Assembly (NCBI RefSeq): GCF_020521235.1
Contig: NZ_BLAY01000001.1
Coordinates: 151,132 to 215,131, forward strand
Reading direction: 5' to 3'
DNA from: Microseira wollei NIES-4236
Lineage (GTDB): Bacteria > Cyanobacteriota > Cyanobacteriia > Cyanobacteriales > Aerosakkonemataceae
DNA: 64,000 nucleotides
In this document: positions 1 to 8,700 of the stretch, in pieces
How positions within the stretch are numbered: position 1 is the first letter of the stretch
Layout: each line of letters starts with the position of its first letter
Position numbers and translations under genes: made by a program
The notes under the pieces: generated by a model
The model's database searches: none
What the model was told of the DNA's origin: nothing
The model's input: only the letters and a program-made list of their open reading frames with translations

Positions 1-2
1 TC

Positions 3-1031
3 GAACAATCCAACCCAGTAATTCAGCACGGGTTGAACTCACCTGTAAAGTATGTCCGCATTCTCTGGCGTGAACTCAATGGTAAGCGCCGGTGGTACGT
101 TCAGCTAATATGCCTCGGAGAACCCTACCAAAAACCAAAAAATTACGTGTTTGATGGGGTGGTTGGGTTGGATCTGAACATCTCCAATATTGCCTTTGTT
201 GGTGATAAACATGCTGGGTTGCTACCTTTTGCGGAAGGTGTACCGAGATGCGAGAACGAAATAAGAGCGTTACAGCGTAAGATGGAGCGTTCTCGACGTG
301 CTAATAATACCGACAATTACGAGCCAGACTTCAAGGGCAAGAAGGGGCGCAAGGTAGTCAAAAAGAAGGGTAAAGCAAAGAAGGGCAAGCGTAGATGGAA
401 CAATTCTCAAACTTACAATAAAACTGCGGCTAAAAAGCGCAACTTGGAGCGTAGAAAAACTGCTTACGCCAAGTCTCAGAATCGTAAAATAGTCAACGAG
501 ATTCTCAGACATGGCAAGGAAGTCAAGACAGAAAATGTGTCGGTGAAGGGATGGCAGAAGCGTTACGGTAAAGCAATTTCTGCTAAGTCCCCTGGTTTTG
601 TTCAATCTGAACTGAAACGCAAAGCTGAGAAGGCTGGCGGTTCATTCACTAAGTTCTCGACCCAGAAAACGGCGCTATCCCAGACTCATCTGAATGGAGA
701 GCGTATTAAGAAGCCTCTATCAGAAAGAGTTCACAGGGATGTCACAGGTGTAGTAATGCACCGTGATTTATTCACTGCCTATCTGAGTCGGCACGTCAAT
801 CAGGATAGTCTTTCATTGCATGATGCTGTAAATCAGTATCAGGGGGCGGAGCCGCTCCTGCTGGAGGCATGGAAGCGATATCAACAAACTGCGAGACGAG
901 TAGGCGAGTCCCAAAGCCCGTGCGCTGATTGCCCGGTAGAGCAGTTCTCCTCAGAAGGCAAAAAAGTTAGCCAGATAGCCAATAAGGGCGAAAAGCTTAC
1001 TCCACCTTTGCCTGAATCTCCGAACTTCTAG
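3..1031 (+). CDS. TnpB-type transposon nuclease, 5' end outside window
   Basis: The frame is open from the first bases, so the N-terminus lies before the window; the first in-window start codon is TTG at 33. The visible part is the C-terminal nuclease half of an IS200/IS605-type TnpB: the RuvC-I aspartate in VGLDLNISNIAFVG, a basic coiled linker, the RuvC-II glutamate in VKTENVSVKGW, and a RuvC-III aspartate in the HRDLFTAYLSR segment. TnpB proteins are RNA-guided nucleases of transposons. The zinc-ribbon cysteines normally found between RuvC-II and RuvC-III are absent: the SQTHLNG and RDVTG segments occupy their places. The C-terminal tail is low in recognisable motifs. No tnpA lies nearby inside the window. 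The element ends in a hairpin directly after the stop and has cut into the minus-strand gene at 1028-1396. Confidence 0.8.
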   Translation, partial: EQSNPVIQHGLNSPVKYVRILWRELNGKRRWYVQLICLGEPYQKPKNYVFDGVVGLDLNISNIAFVGDKHAGLLPFAEGVPRCENEIRALQRKMERSRRANNTDNYEPDFKGKKGRKVVKKKGKAKKGKRRWNNSQTYNKTAAKKRNLERRKTAYAKSQNRKIVNEILRHGKEVKTENVSVKGWQKRYGKAISAKSPGFVQSELKRKAEKAGGSFTKFSTQKTALSQTHLNGERIKKPLSERVHRDVTGVVMHRDLFTAYLSRHVNQDSLSLHDAVNQYQGAEPLLLEAWKRYQQTARRVGESQSPCADCPVEQFSSEGKKVSQIANKGEKLTPPLPESPNF

Positions 1032-1039
1032 TTCGGAGA
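1019..1039 (+). repeat. Right-end hairpin of the TnpB element
   Basis: CTCCGAACT and AGTTCGGAG form a 9-bp perfect stem with a 3-nt loop, spanning the tnpB stop codon. Subterminal hairpins are the recognition sites at the ends of IS200/IS605 elements (established). The exact element boundary is not determined, but the minus-strand gene at 1028-1396 ends inside this hairpin. Confidence 0.6.
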
Positions 1040-1396
1040 GTGGCTCAAGCTGTTAGCATCTGCAAATGGTGATGAGTTTGTTTTTCCCCATTCCTGAAAA
1101 AAATGGCTCACCCGCTTCCACCTCTCTTCTTGGCGGAATACTTCTGGCTGCGATTGGTCAAACAGCTTCCAGGCAAGTAATTCGCTCCCTTTTGCTGTCA
1201 TGTTTATGGCAAAATCCGTGCGTCCAGAGTTGCTGTTGAGCCGAGATTCAAAGCCAAACACATTCGGGACGAAGGTAGGAAACAAACCAGCTACTCGCCG
1301 AATAGCAGAGACATACTCACTAGAGATTAAACTTGGCTTAATATCAGGCTCCAATACCTCGAAATAGCTATCCAATGTCTGCGGTGCAGCGTTCAA
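1028..1396 (-). pseudogene. Conserved RiPP-cluster protein, truncated by the TnpB element
   Basis: A 122-residue reading frame begins at a TTG that overlaps the TGA stop of the upstream sulfotransferase (TTGA overlap, implying translational coupling). The start is supported by the second cluster copy, where the same sequence begins with ATG in an ATGA overlap (2353). The protein begins LNAAPQTLDSYFEVLEPDI and continues with a mixed alpha/beta-looking sequence (IRRVAGLFPTFVPNVFGFE, HFFQEWGKTNSSPF). The last few residues (about LSHSPN) and the stop codon come from the inverted repeat at the end of the neighbouring mobile element, so the gene is interpreted as truncated, with the remainder separated by the insertion. 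I do not know the function; it is the last gene of the lanthipeptide operon. Confidence 0.55.
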
Positions 1397-2190
1397 TTTC
1401 TTCTTACCTCCATCAGATCGGGAAATAACCGCTCCATCAGAGAGCCGCAGTAAAAAGAACAGCGTTCCTCCAGCAAATCTTGGTCTATATACTTGAGCCA
1501 ATCGTAACCTGGAGGCGCTTGATTAGAATGCTTGGCTTCCTCAATCAGAGATTCGGGTGTAACGCCAACCAAATTTGCTATTTGCTCAAGGGATTGGGAA
1601 AGTTTGTGAGTTGGAACTATCAGAGAACGTTCTGGTGGCAGAAGATCCAAGATGCGCTGGTTACTTTTTTGCCAGTACGATAATAGTCCATCGATGACCT
1701 TGGGCATTTCCTGGAGCATTGCTTGCCGTGAGGAAACTGCAAGGCTATCGATTTCATAGCCAATATAAAATTTGCTGTATCTGCGGAACATTAACATCCA
1801 GTCTGGTATACCATCAGCGTAACGCAGACCCATATTCAATACGGAGTTCAGCCAAGAATAGCAATCTCGAACAGTGAAAATATATTTTGCTTGCTGAAAA
1901 TTTTTTATGAAAATGTGCAGGTAATGATGATTAAAACAGGCTGAATCTAATTCTAGTTGCCCTTGTTCGTCGCGTTCAAGAATAAATTCCTCGAACAACT
2001 CTGGTGAAATCTGACCCTCTTGCCATGCAGCTATTTGGGCCATGGTTTCCTCGAACATAAAATCATGCTCAGATCGATAGCGTCCAAAGATAGCTGCAAT
2101 CGAAGTCGTCCCTGTTCTAGCAAGACCGACGCAATACGCATGAAATTGACGAGATGATGTGCTTTTTTGAACCACTTCTTTCGATGTCAT
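1393..2190 (-). CDS. Sulfotransferase-like protein, copy 1
   Basis: A 265-residue protein with the sulfotransferase fold signature: a 5'-phosphosulfate loop in VGLARTGTTSIAAIFGRY near the N-terminus and a 3'-phosphate region in FTVRDCYSWLNS near the middle. Such enzymes transfer sulfate from PAPS to a hydroxyl or amine. The start MTSKE at 2190 is chosen because copy 2 starts at the same point; an in-frame ATG at 2229 would add 13 residues. It is the fifth gene of the minus-strand lanthipeptide operon and overlaps the following gene by the TGA/TTG bases. The C-terminal ~95 residues are almost identical to copy 2 whereas the N-terminal two thirds differ at many positions, suggesting gene conversion or a recent local duplication. 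A substrate in the peptide pathway is inferred only from position; the mature core peptides have no tyrosine. Confidence 0.75.
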   Translation of the reverse strand: MTSKEVVQKSTSSRQFHAYCVGLARTGTTSIAAIFGRYRSEHDFMFEETMAQIAAWQEGQISPELFEEFILERDEQGQLELDSACFNHHYLHIFIKNFQQAKYIFTVRDCYSWLNSVLNMGLRYADGIPDWMLMFRRYSKFYIGYEIDSLAVSSRQAMLQEMPKVIDGLLSYWQKSNQRILDLLPPERSLIVPTHKLSQSLEQIANLVGVTPESLIEEAKHSNQAPPGYDWLKYIDQDLLEERCSFYCGSLMERLFPDLMEVRRN

Positions 2191-2352
2191 CTTTTCGTTC
2201 GGTTTGTTTTCGCCGCTAGTTAACATCAAGGTAAATTTACACTGCTATTGCTATAGAGGGTATCGTTAAAACGCCAAATTAAACAAACCTAGAACCTAGA
2301 GAAATATCAGGCTCCAATACCTCGAAATAGCTATCCAATGTCTGGGTTGCAG

Positions 2353-2355
2353 CGT
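2353..2355 (-). other. Relic start of a duplicated downstream gene (ATGA overlap)
   Basis: At the end of sulfotransferase copy 2 the stop TGA overlaps an ATG. The frame beginning there encodes MNAATQTLDSYFEVLEPDI, nearly the same as the start of the gene at 1028-1396, and then diverges and stops at about 2279. This is the truncated beginning of a second copy of that gene, left at the junction of a tandem duplication. Confidence 0.7.
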
Positions 2356-3144
2356 TCATTTTCTTCCCACCTCCATCAGATCGGGAAATAACCGCTCCAT
2401 CAGAGAGCCGCAGTAAAAAGAACAGCGTTCCTCCAGCAAATCTTGGTCTATATACTTGAGCCAATCGTAACCTGGTGGCGCTTGATTAGAATGCTTGGCT
2501 TCCTCAACCAGAGATTCGGGTGTAACGCCAACCAAATTTGCTATTTGCTCAAGGGATTGGGAAAGTTTGTGAGTTGGAACTATCAGAGAACGTTCTGGTG
2601 GCAGAAGATCCAAGATGCGCTGGTTACTTTTTTGCCAGTACGATAGCAATCCCTCAAGCGCATTTGGCAATTCCTCTAACATCGCTTCGACAGATGAAAC
2701 TGCGGAGCGATTAACTTCATAACCGATAAAAAACTTACCGTATTTGAACATCCAGTCGGGTATGCTATTTCCCGAACGCCAGCTCATATTCAACAGAGAG
2801 TTCAGCCAGGAATAGCAATCGCGAACAGTGAAAATGAATTTGGCTTCGGAAAACTCTTGTATTAAAATATGCAAATAATTATGGTTAAAGGTCGCCGAAT
2901 CCATTTCCAGATCCCCTTGCCGATCGCGGTAGAGAATATAAGCTTTAAACGACTCCGGTGAAATCATCCCTTCTTGCCATGCTGCTATTTGTGCAACGGT
3001 TTCTTGGAACATAAATTCGTGTCCTGATCTATATCGCCCAAATAGGTCAGCCATAGAGTTTGTTCCAGTTTTGGCAATACCGACACAATAGGCACGAAAT
3101 CGACGAGATGATCTGGTTCCCTCAGCCAGCTCTTTTGATGTCAT
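2356..3144 (-). CDS. Sulfotransferase-like protein, copy 2
   Basis: A 262-residue paralogue of the neighbouring sulfotransferase: PAPS loop in VGIAKTGTNSMADLFGRY and RDCYSWLNSLLNM for the 3'-phosphate region. The C-terminal stretch from SYWQKSNQRILDLL to LFPDLMEV is virtually the same as in copy 1, also at the DNA level, while the rest has drifted. A GAGGAAAA stretch lies about 18 bases upstream of the ATG. It follows the first NHLP precursor gene in the same direction by about 250 bases. Its job is probably a peptide or small-molecule tailoring step of the cluster (inference from position). Confidence 0.75.
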   Translation of the reverse strand: MTSKELAEGTRSSRRFRAYCVGIAKTGTNSMADLFGRYRSGHEFMFQETVAQIAAWQEGMISPESFKAYILYRDRQGDLEMDSATFNHNYLHILIQEFSEAKFIFTVRDCYSWLNSLLNMSWRSGNSIPDWMFKYGKFFIGYEVNRSAVSSVEAMLEELPNALEGLLSYWQKSNQRILDLLPPERSLIVPTHKLSQSLEQIANLVGVTPESLVEEAKHSNQAPPGYDWLKYIDQDLLEERCSFYCGSLMERLFPDLMEVGRK

Positions 3145-3396
3145 CTTTTTGTGATCTACGTTTTCCTCGCTAATTATAAATTGACACTGCTGCCAAACGC
3201 CTAATCAGAAAAACCTAGAGAACGAAACGTACAATAGGTTACGTCTCGCTCTCTTAAAAGCAGGGTCAATGCATCTCAATTTGGCTTGCCCTAATATGCA
3301 CGTGCATAGATTCCGGAAAAAATTAGGTAGTCAGCTGTTACGCCAACATATAGCTAATTGAGCAAAATACATTTACCCTGCTTTGAGGATTCTGTT

Positions 3397-3687
3397 TTAG
3401 CCAATAGAACTTTGACAATTAGCTCCCCAAGTGCATCCTGCCAGGATCTCATCATCTGCTATATCCATTTCTGGCTTCTGAGGTGCATCGATCGCGGGAA
3501 GAACGATATGCAACTCGTTCCGGGACTCTTGGTGAACCGACACCTTTAAGTCTGACGGCAGATCCATATTGATAAAGCTTGACAGCGTTTCTTTGGGAGT
3601 GCCAATCAATCGTGCTGCAAATTCGGTATCTTTTGCCGCTTTTTCTGCTAATTCAGCCTGCAAATTTTCGCTAAGTAGAGTTGTCAT
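3397..3687 (-). CDS. NHLP-leader lanthipeptide precursor, copy 1
   Basis: A 96-residue peptide. The leader (about residues 1-84) has the pattern of nitrile-hydratase-like leader peptides: an amphipathic N-terminal helix, AKDTEFAARLIGTPKETL, then a LPSDLKVSVHQES strand and HIVLP, ending DDEILAG. The core is CTWGANCQSSIG, with two Cys, one Thr and two Ser available for lanthionine chemistry. The usual Gly-Gly before the cleavage point is Ala-Gly here. The start is the ATG at 3687, preceded at proper distance by GAAGGAG; an in-frame ATG at 3723 lacks this. The nearby LanM is the obvious modifying enzyme. It differs from copy 2 at four leader positions (T21, I28, T30, I66) and at none in the core. 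Confidence 0.85.
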   Translation of the reverse strand: MTTLLSENLQAELAEKAAKDTEFAARLIGTPKETLSSFINMDLPSDLKVSVHQESRNELHIVLPAIDAPQKPEMDIADDEILAGCTWGANCQSSIG

Positions 3688-3758
3688 TGTTGCTACTCCT
3701 TCTTTTTTTTCGTGGTGGTTCAAACCAACGCCAGACTTAATCGCGATTTCCAGACTTT

Positions 3759-4082
3759 CTATTTTTTCGCGAGAGCCGCTATATCGTTTTGCAGCGATTC
3801 CTGAAGTCCCTTATCCTCTTTTAGCTGACTCATAAAGTCCAGAAGCTGTTGCTCTTGAGTGGTAACTACACCATCCGCAAAAATTGCTTTCGCAATCTTC
3901 TTAGTGAACACCTCCTGTGCCTGTTCTTGCGGAAGGTTCTGCTCCTCTGGTGTGAGTGCCAGATCGTCAGCTTTAGCACCTATTTGCGTGAGTAACCGCA
4001 GATAAGTTGCTAAAGTGCTATTTGGGTCTACGCAAGCGTTAAATGCTATAGCAGCGCCTATTTGTTCGGGAGTGAAACTCAT
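3759..4082 (-). CDS. Small helical protein of the lanthipeptide operon (weakly TerB-like)
   Basis: A 107-residue acidic, helix-rich protein lying between the two precursor genes. The ATG at 4082 has a GAGGAG ribosome-binding site, which is why the 35-residue upstream extension is not used. It begins MSFTPEQIGAAIAF and has an ADGVVTTQEQQLLDFM segment recalling the Asp-Gly/Glu motif of TerB-type domains, but the match is too short to assign the family. It is not an NHLP precursor, as no core-like Cys/Ser/Thr tail is present (the C-terminus is LAKK). A short piece of the same gene start occurs at 5125 on the other strand. Function unknown. Confidence 0.6.
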   Translation of the reverse strand: MSFTPEQIGAAIAFNACVDPNSTLATYLRLLTQIGAKADDLALTPEEQNLPQEQAQEVFTKKIAKAIFADGVVTTQEQQLLDFMSQLKEDKGLQESLQNDIAALAKK

Positions 4083-4400
4083 GATTGTATTCTCCTCGGA
4101 ACGAAAATATCTAAAGTTGAATTGACAAAAAAAACATCTTCCAATCGCGTAATAGTCCACCTCTCGTGTTTGAAAACGAAACCTCAATCATAAATAGCTT
4201 GTAAGCCGATATTATGCTTACAGGCATAGACATTGAATCTTTTTCAAACACTTAGGCGATGGCGCAACGCGACAATCAGTTATGTGCGTGAATGATGAAC
4301 AGTTAGGAACCTATTACTTAATTAGCTGGGCAATAAGTTGGAGATTGAGGATATTGCTGATTGAGCCAACTATATTAACCCTGATCTGCTGTAACCCGTT

Positions 4401-4691
4401 CTAGCCAATAGAACTTTGACAATTAGCTCCCCAAGTGCATCCTGCCAGGATCTCATCATCTGCTATATCCATTTCTGGCTTCTGAGGTGCATCGAATGCG
4501 GGAAGAACGATATGCAACTCGTTCCGGGACTCTTGGTGAACCGACACCTTTAAATCTGACGGCAGATCCATATTGATAAAGCTTGACAGCGTTTCTTTGG
4601 GAGCGCCGAGCAATCGTGCTGCAAATTCGCTATCTTTTGCAGCTTTCTCAGCTAACTCAGCTTGCAAATTTTCGCTAAGTAGAGTCGTCAT
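4401..4691 (-). CDS. NHLP-leader lanthipeptide precursor, copy 2
   Basis: A 96-residue precursor with the same architecture as the copy at 3397: NHLP leader to residue 84, Ala-Gly at the predicted cleavage point, and core CTWGANCQSSIG. The leader carries S21, L28, A30 and F66 instead of T, I, T and I. An AGGAAG box precedes the ATG at 4691. It is the first structural gene after the synthetase gene in the direction of transcription, with about 1 kb of repeat-rich DNA in between, so it probably has its own promoter (inference). Confidence 0.85.
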   Translation of the reverse strand: MTTLLSENLQAELAEKAAKDSEFAARLLGAPKETLSSFINMDLPSDLKVSVHQESRNELHIVLPAFDAPQKPEMDIADDEILAGCTWGANCQSSIG

Positions 4692-4960
4692 GATTGCTTC
4701 CTATGATTTTTTAGTTGCCGCTGCAATTTTATCTTTTCACCAAGTCACCTGCAAGAGTGAACCAATAGAAAATCATAGTTATTTTTTATGAAAATCACGA
4801 AAAAACATAACAATCTTATTTATTAATCCACCCATTTTGATATTTGACAAAAATATTTATGTATTGCGGGCGCTCGCCTTAATATCTCGTACACTTTGCC
4901 TACATTTTAACTATCTTAAATTTATATAAAGATTAATTAAATATCCAGGCAAGCATTTGC

Positions 4961-5062
4961 AGGACTTAAGCAAAAAAACAAAGGTGAAATCGATTAATCG
5001 TTGGTTGACAGTCGCGACATTGACGCATCACCAAAGTTTTTGGCCCCGCGTGCGTAAGTCCT
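4961..5062. mobile_element. MITE-like repeat, family A, copy 1
   Basis: About 102 bp bounded by AGGACTTAAGCA and TGCGTAAGTCCT, near-perfect inverted ends, with a second inverted pair inside (AACAAAGGTG... and CACCAAAGTTT). The middle holds AAATCGATTAATCGT. No coding capacity. Related copies lie at 5396 and 33482. Confidence 0.65.
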
Positions 5063-5124
5063 GGTCCAATAAAACCAAGCTTGACAAAGTCAAGAAGCAA
5101 AACTCTTAAGCAGGAAATGCAAGC

Positions 5125-5158
5125 ATGTTCACTCCCGAACAAATAGGCGCTGCTATAG
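5125..5158 (+). pseudogene. Fragment of the operon's small helical gene
   Basis: Thirty-one bases coding FTPEQIGAAI are identical to the start of the minus-strand gene at 3759-4082, but in the opposite orientation. Homology stops at about 5158, just before an inverted-repeat element that begins at 5162. It looks like the remnant of a second gene copy destroyed by rearrangement and element insertion. Confidence 0.6.
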
Positions 5159-5161
5159 GGT

Positions 5162-5318
5162 TTATAGCAGTTGGTGACAAGGTGGAATACAGCCCTTGGG
5201 GCTCGAGTTTGTATAGCGGCACCCTTAAGGGTGCCGCTATACAAACTCGAGCCCGTCTACACGGGCTATTAACTCATGAAAAATCAAGTGTATTCTATCA
5301 AGTCACAATCCGCTATAA
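5162..5318. mobile_element. Palindromic repeat element, family B, copy 1
   Basis: The ends TTATAGCAGTTGGTGAC and GTCACAATCCGCTATAA are imperfect inverted repeats. At the centre is a long stem: AGTTTGTATAGCGGCACCC, AAGG loop region, then GGTGCCGCTATACAAACT. Further copies at 11776 and 41785 share the outer ends and the GTTTGTGTAGCGGCA arms but have different, still self-complementary, central bases. Confidence 0.7.
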
Positions 5319-5395
5319 CCCCTTGTCGTTACCCACATTTTCTCAGGAGTTCGATTGACGCTTTCCCGGTCAGTTTGCCAGGAATTAATATCATC

Positions 5396-5494
5396 AGGAC
5401 TTCCGCAAAAAAAACTTTGGTGAAATCGATTAATCGTGGGTTTAGAGTCGCGAGATTGACGCATCACCAAAGTTTTTGGCTCCGCCTGCGTAAT
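5396..5494. mobile_element. MITE-like repeat, family A, copy 2
   Basis: Closely matches the copy at 4961 (shared AAATCGATTAATCGT, ATTGACGCATCACCAAAG and TTTTTGGC). The left end is AGGACTTCCGCA; the right end has decayed to CTGCGTAATATGATG. The remaining DNA around it (4692-4960, 5319-5395 and 5495-5714) contains no gene that I can support. Confidence 0.6.
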
Positions 5495-5714
5495 ATGATG
5501 TCCGCCTAATTACCCTGAATAAAAATCTCTCTGCGTCACCGTGTCATTCCTAACTATGGGTGAAGAACCGGACATGATATAAGTCCCGATCGTGTTTGTT
5601 CGCGTGCTGCACTAAGGGGCGGGTTGATTTATCCAGTGCGCTGGGTTCAAAGATCTCTCGTAAAACCCGCCCCTACTCCGGTCAAAAACACTTGCACTAC
5701 CTTTGCTTAGAATG

Positions 5715-8700
5715 TCAATCTAGCAACAGAACGGATGGTAGCAAATTGGGGTGAGCCAATCTTAGCAACTGGTAGCCAATACCTGAAGTTCCTTGGAAGA
5801 ACGAGGGATGGAATATACCCTGAAGAAATTTGTCAAATAAATGATAGGAACCTCGCCGCTTGGCTCTGCGTACAACTAGGGAAGCTTGCTGGTTCGCTAA
5901 ATCAAATAAGTCGGGCCTGGAAAAGGTTTGGGCTGCAACTTGGAGTACTTCTATTCTGCCAAAGTTACCGCAACAGAGATAATCTTTTCCTCCCAGGCTG
6001 AATTGTCGGGTGGTCTCGATCGCGGCTGCGATATCTTTTTCAATCTCATCTGTATCTAAAACCTCAAGTCCGCCGATTCTTGCCAGAGCAATGCCGGGTG
6101 CGCCGTGACACCAAGCCGTCATAAATCCAGGTTTACCATTTGTTGGCATCGCGGCGCGAAAGTCGGGCCAATTGCCTGCTAATTGGTCAAAAACGCTTTG
6201 TTCGTAAGCGATCGCTTCCGTGGCTGCTTGTAGAAACTTATTTTCACCAGTCGAATCGTACAAACGTAACAGAGCATAGGCAATCCCCGCCGCACCATGA
6301 GAAAACCCAGTCACAAAGTCGGCGCCAATTCTATGCCAAGCTTTCCATCCCAAGTTGTTTGTCGTTCGAGTGTTTAATAAATGCTCGCCGCAGCAGAAAG
6401 CTGTTGCCAAAATCTCGGCAGCGTTCGTTTTTTCATATAGAGCTAATAATCCCAAAATCGCCCCTGCCGATCCATTTACCACATCCAAATTTTTGTCGCT
6501 GGCAATCTGCTGGGGAGAAATTAATGATGCAGCCAGTTTAGCATCTTCCAGCCAGGAGGGCTGCTGCAAAAACTCAGAAATGCGGGTAAAAGCATAGACG
6601 AGGGAACCGATACCAGCTACGCCGCCAATAGTATATCCGTTGCGAGACAAAGTTTGAATTGGTGTGGTGGCGATCGCTTCTCGTAAGGGAGCGATCGCGC
6701 CCTGAATCAGTTCTGCATATCCAGCGCCACCAGTTACTTTTTCCAACCCTGCCAAGAAGACAACAACGCCTGCGACTCCCCCGTAAAGATCTAATCGCAG
6801 AGGCTGTAATATATATTTTTCGGCTTGCAGTTGCCCAGCGATCCAAGTGGCGCTACCGTCATGGGAGTAAATTGCTAGTTCTTGTAACTCAAGAGCGATC
6901 TCCTTCGCACAGGCAACTAGCTCTTCAGGCGAAAGTACAGCACTCTCATCTTCTTTTTCCTTCTCTACTAAATAAGTGCTGTGTTTGCCAGAGACCGCGC
7001 TCAGATGTAGGGTACTTTCGATTAAACGAATTTGCGCGTTTAGATCTTGTTCGTTAAAAGAATTAAGGCGATTAATTGCGTTCTCAATACTTGTATTTTC
7101 ACAGAAGCCTTGCAGGACTTCCCCATCGGGCAAATCTATCGCCGTGCTATTTGCACGTATTGAAAACAAGGGGATATCCATCTGTTCTAAAGCTGCGGTT
7201 TCAAACTTGACTAAAGGCCAATGAATCGCTTTGTTGCCCTTGTCCAGAGACATGCGACTGACAACATCCATTTCGATGCTTCTATCCGCTCCATCTCTTA
7301 AATATTCCGGTTCCAGCAGCGTTTGCAAGGTCGATGTATAAAACTTGGTGTTGCGTAGAATGTAGCGCACTTTTTGCCCAGCCAAGTTTTGTAGGGGACT
7401 GTGGGGAGCGAGTAACTCATTTTTTCTCTCCATCAGAAAAAGATACATCTGCTGGAAACCAGCCACAACCTCGCCCACGTAATCGGTTGCTTTCAAGCGG
7501 GTACCATTGATATGAGGCACGCTCGCTTTGACGTCGATCTCCATAGGTTGATAGTCTCGCTTCATAGCATCCGAGTTGGCGTCTTGCCATACTGGTCTTT
7601 TAAAGGGCAATACCAATTTACCCGCCTCCCTCAGACCTCCAATATCGTAGGCCATCTTCCCATCAGCGCTTAGCCGCCATGTAGGCAGCAATCCCACGCG
7701 AAATACTGAATTCCACCAGATGATATCGATCGGTCTAATATGATAGCTTTGGGAGTATTCTCGCTCTAGCTTGAAGTTGTTGTGCATCAACGCTTCCATA
7801 TCTACTAGCAATGGATACTCACCGCTAGCAATGATATTTTCATAAAAACAGTCCACCCCTTGGAGGAAATACATCAAGCACAGCAGCATCCCCGCACGCT
7901 GGTAAAATCGGCGCGCAGCATCAACATTCTCACAAGGCAGGTTCTCGGCATACTCTACCCATCCGTAATCTTTCTGGTTGATAACTTTCAGGGATTTGAA
8001 GGGTAGCGTTATTCCTTGCAGATTCAACCATTCTAGAAACGAGAAATAGGCGCAGTCAATTCCTAAATCTTTGGGCTTATAAACGATTTTATCCCCAGAC
8101 TCAAACTGCAAAATTATCACCGAGCGCCTGCCGTTGTGATAGTCAGAAAGTGCTGGCTTTAACTCTACTACTCGCCCTATTTCTCTGCTATTAAAAAATT
8201 TACTCTGAATCGTTTGCCAGTCTGAAGATAACCTCTGCAAAAACTCTGCATTTGCCTCGATCCACAAATTTGTTGTTGTTGATAGCAAGCGTGCTAGTAC
8301 AGCATACTCTTGGAGAAATGAAAGCAGCTTGCCTTCAAACATACTAGAGACAAATTCTTCATATACTTTCGTACTTTTTTCTTCGCTTTTTTCCAAAATT
8401 AGGCGCTGTAAAGCAGATATTTTCCGCGAACGAAAGATACTAAATTCGAGATATAGCGCATTGCTTGCTATCCAAGAAAGGTCTTTGATTAAATTTAATT
8501 CTAGGCCAGATGCTGCTTCTGGTGTCAATATTTCATACACTGACCCCACTTGGGCAATTAATCTTTTTTTGGCTATTAAAACAAAGGGATACAAAATTTC
8601 GGCAAAAGGGTACGCTTGAAATTGCTTGCCCTCGCCTAAAATAACATGCTTTTTAATATCGGGTATAGAGTTCAATACTTCTTGTAAAATATTTGCCCAT

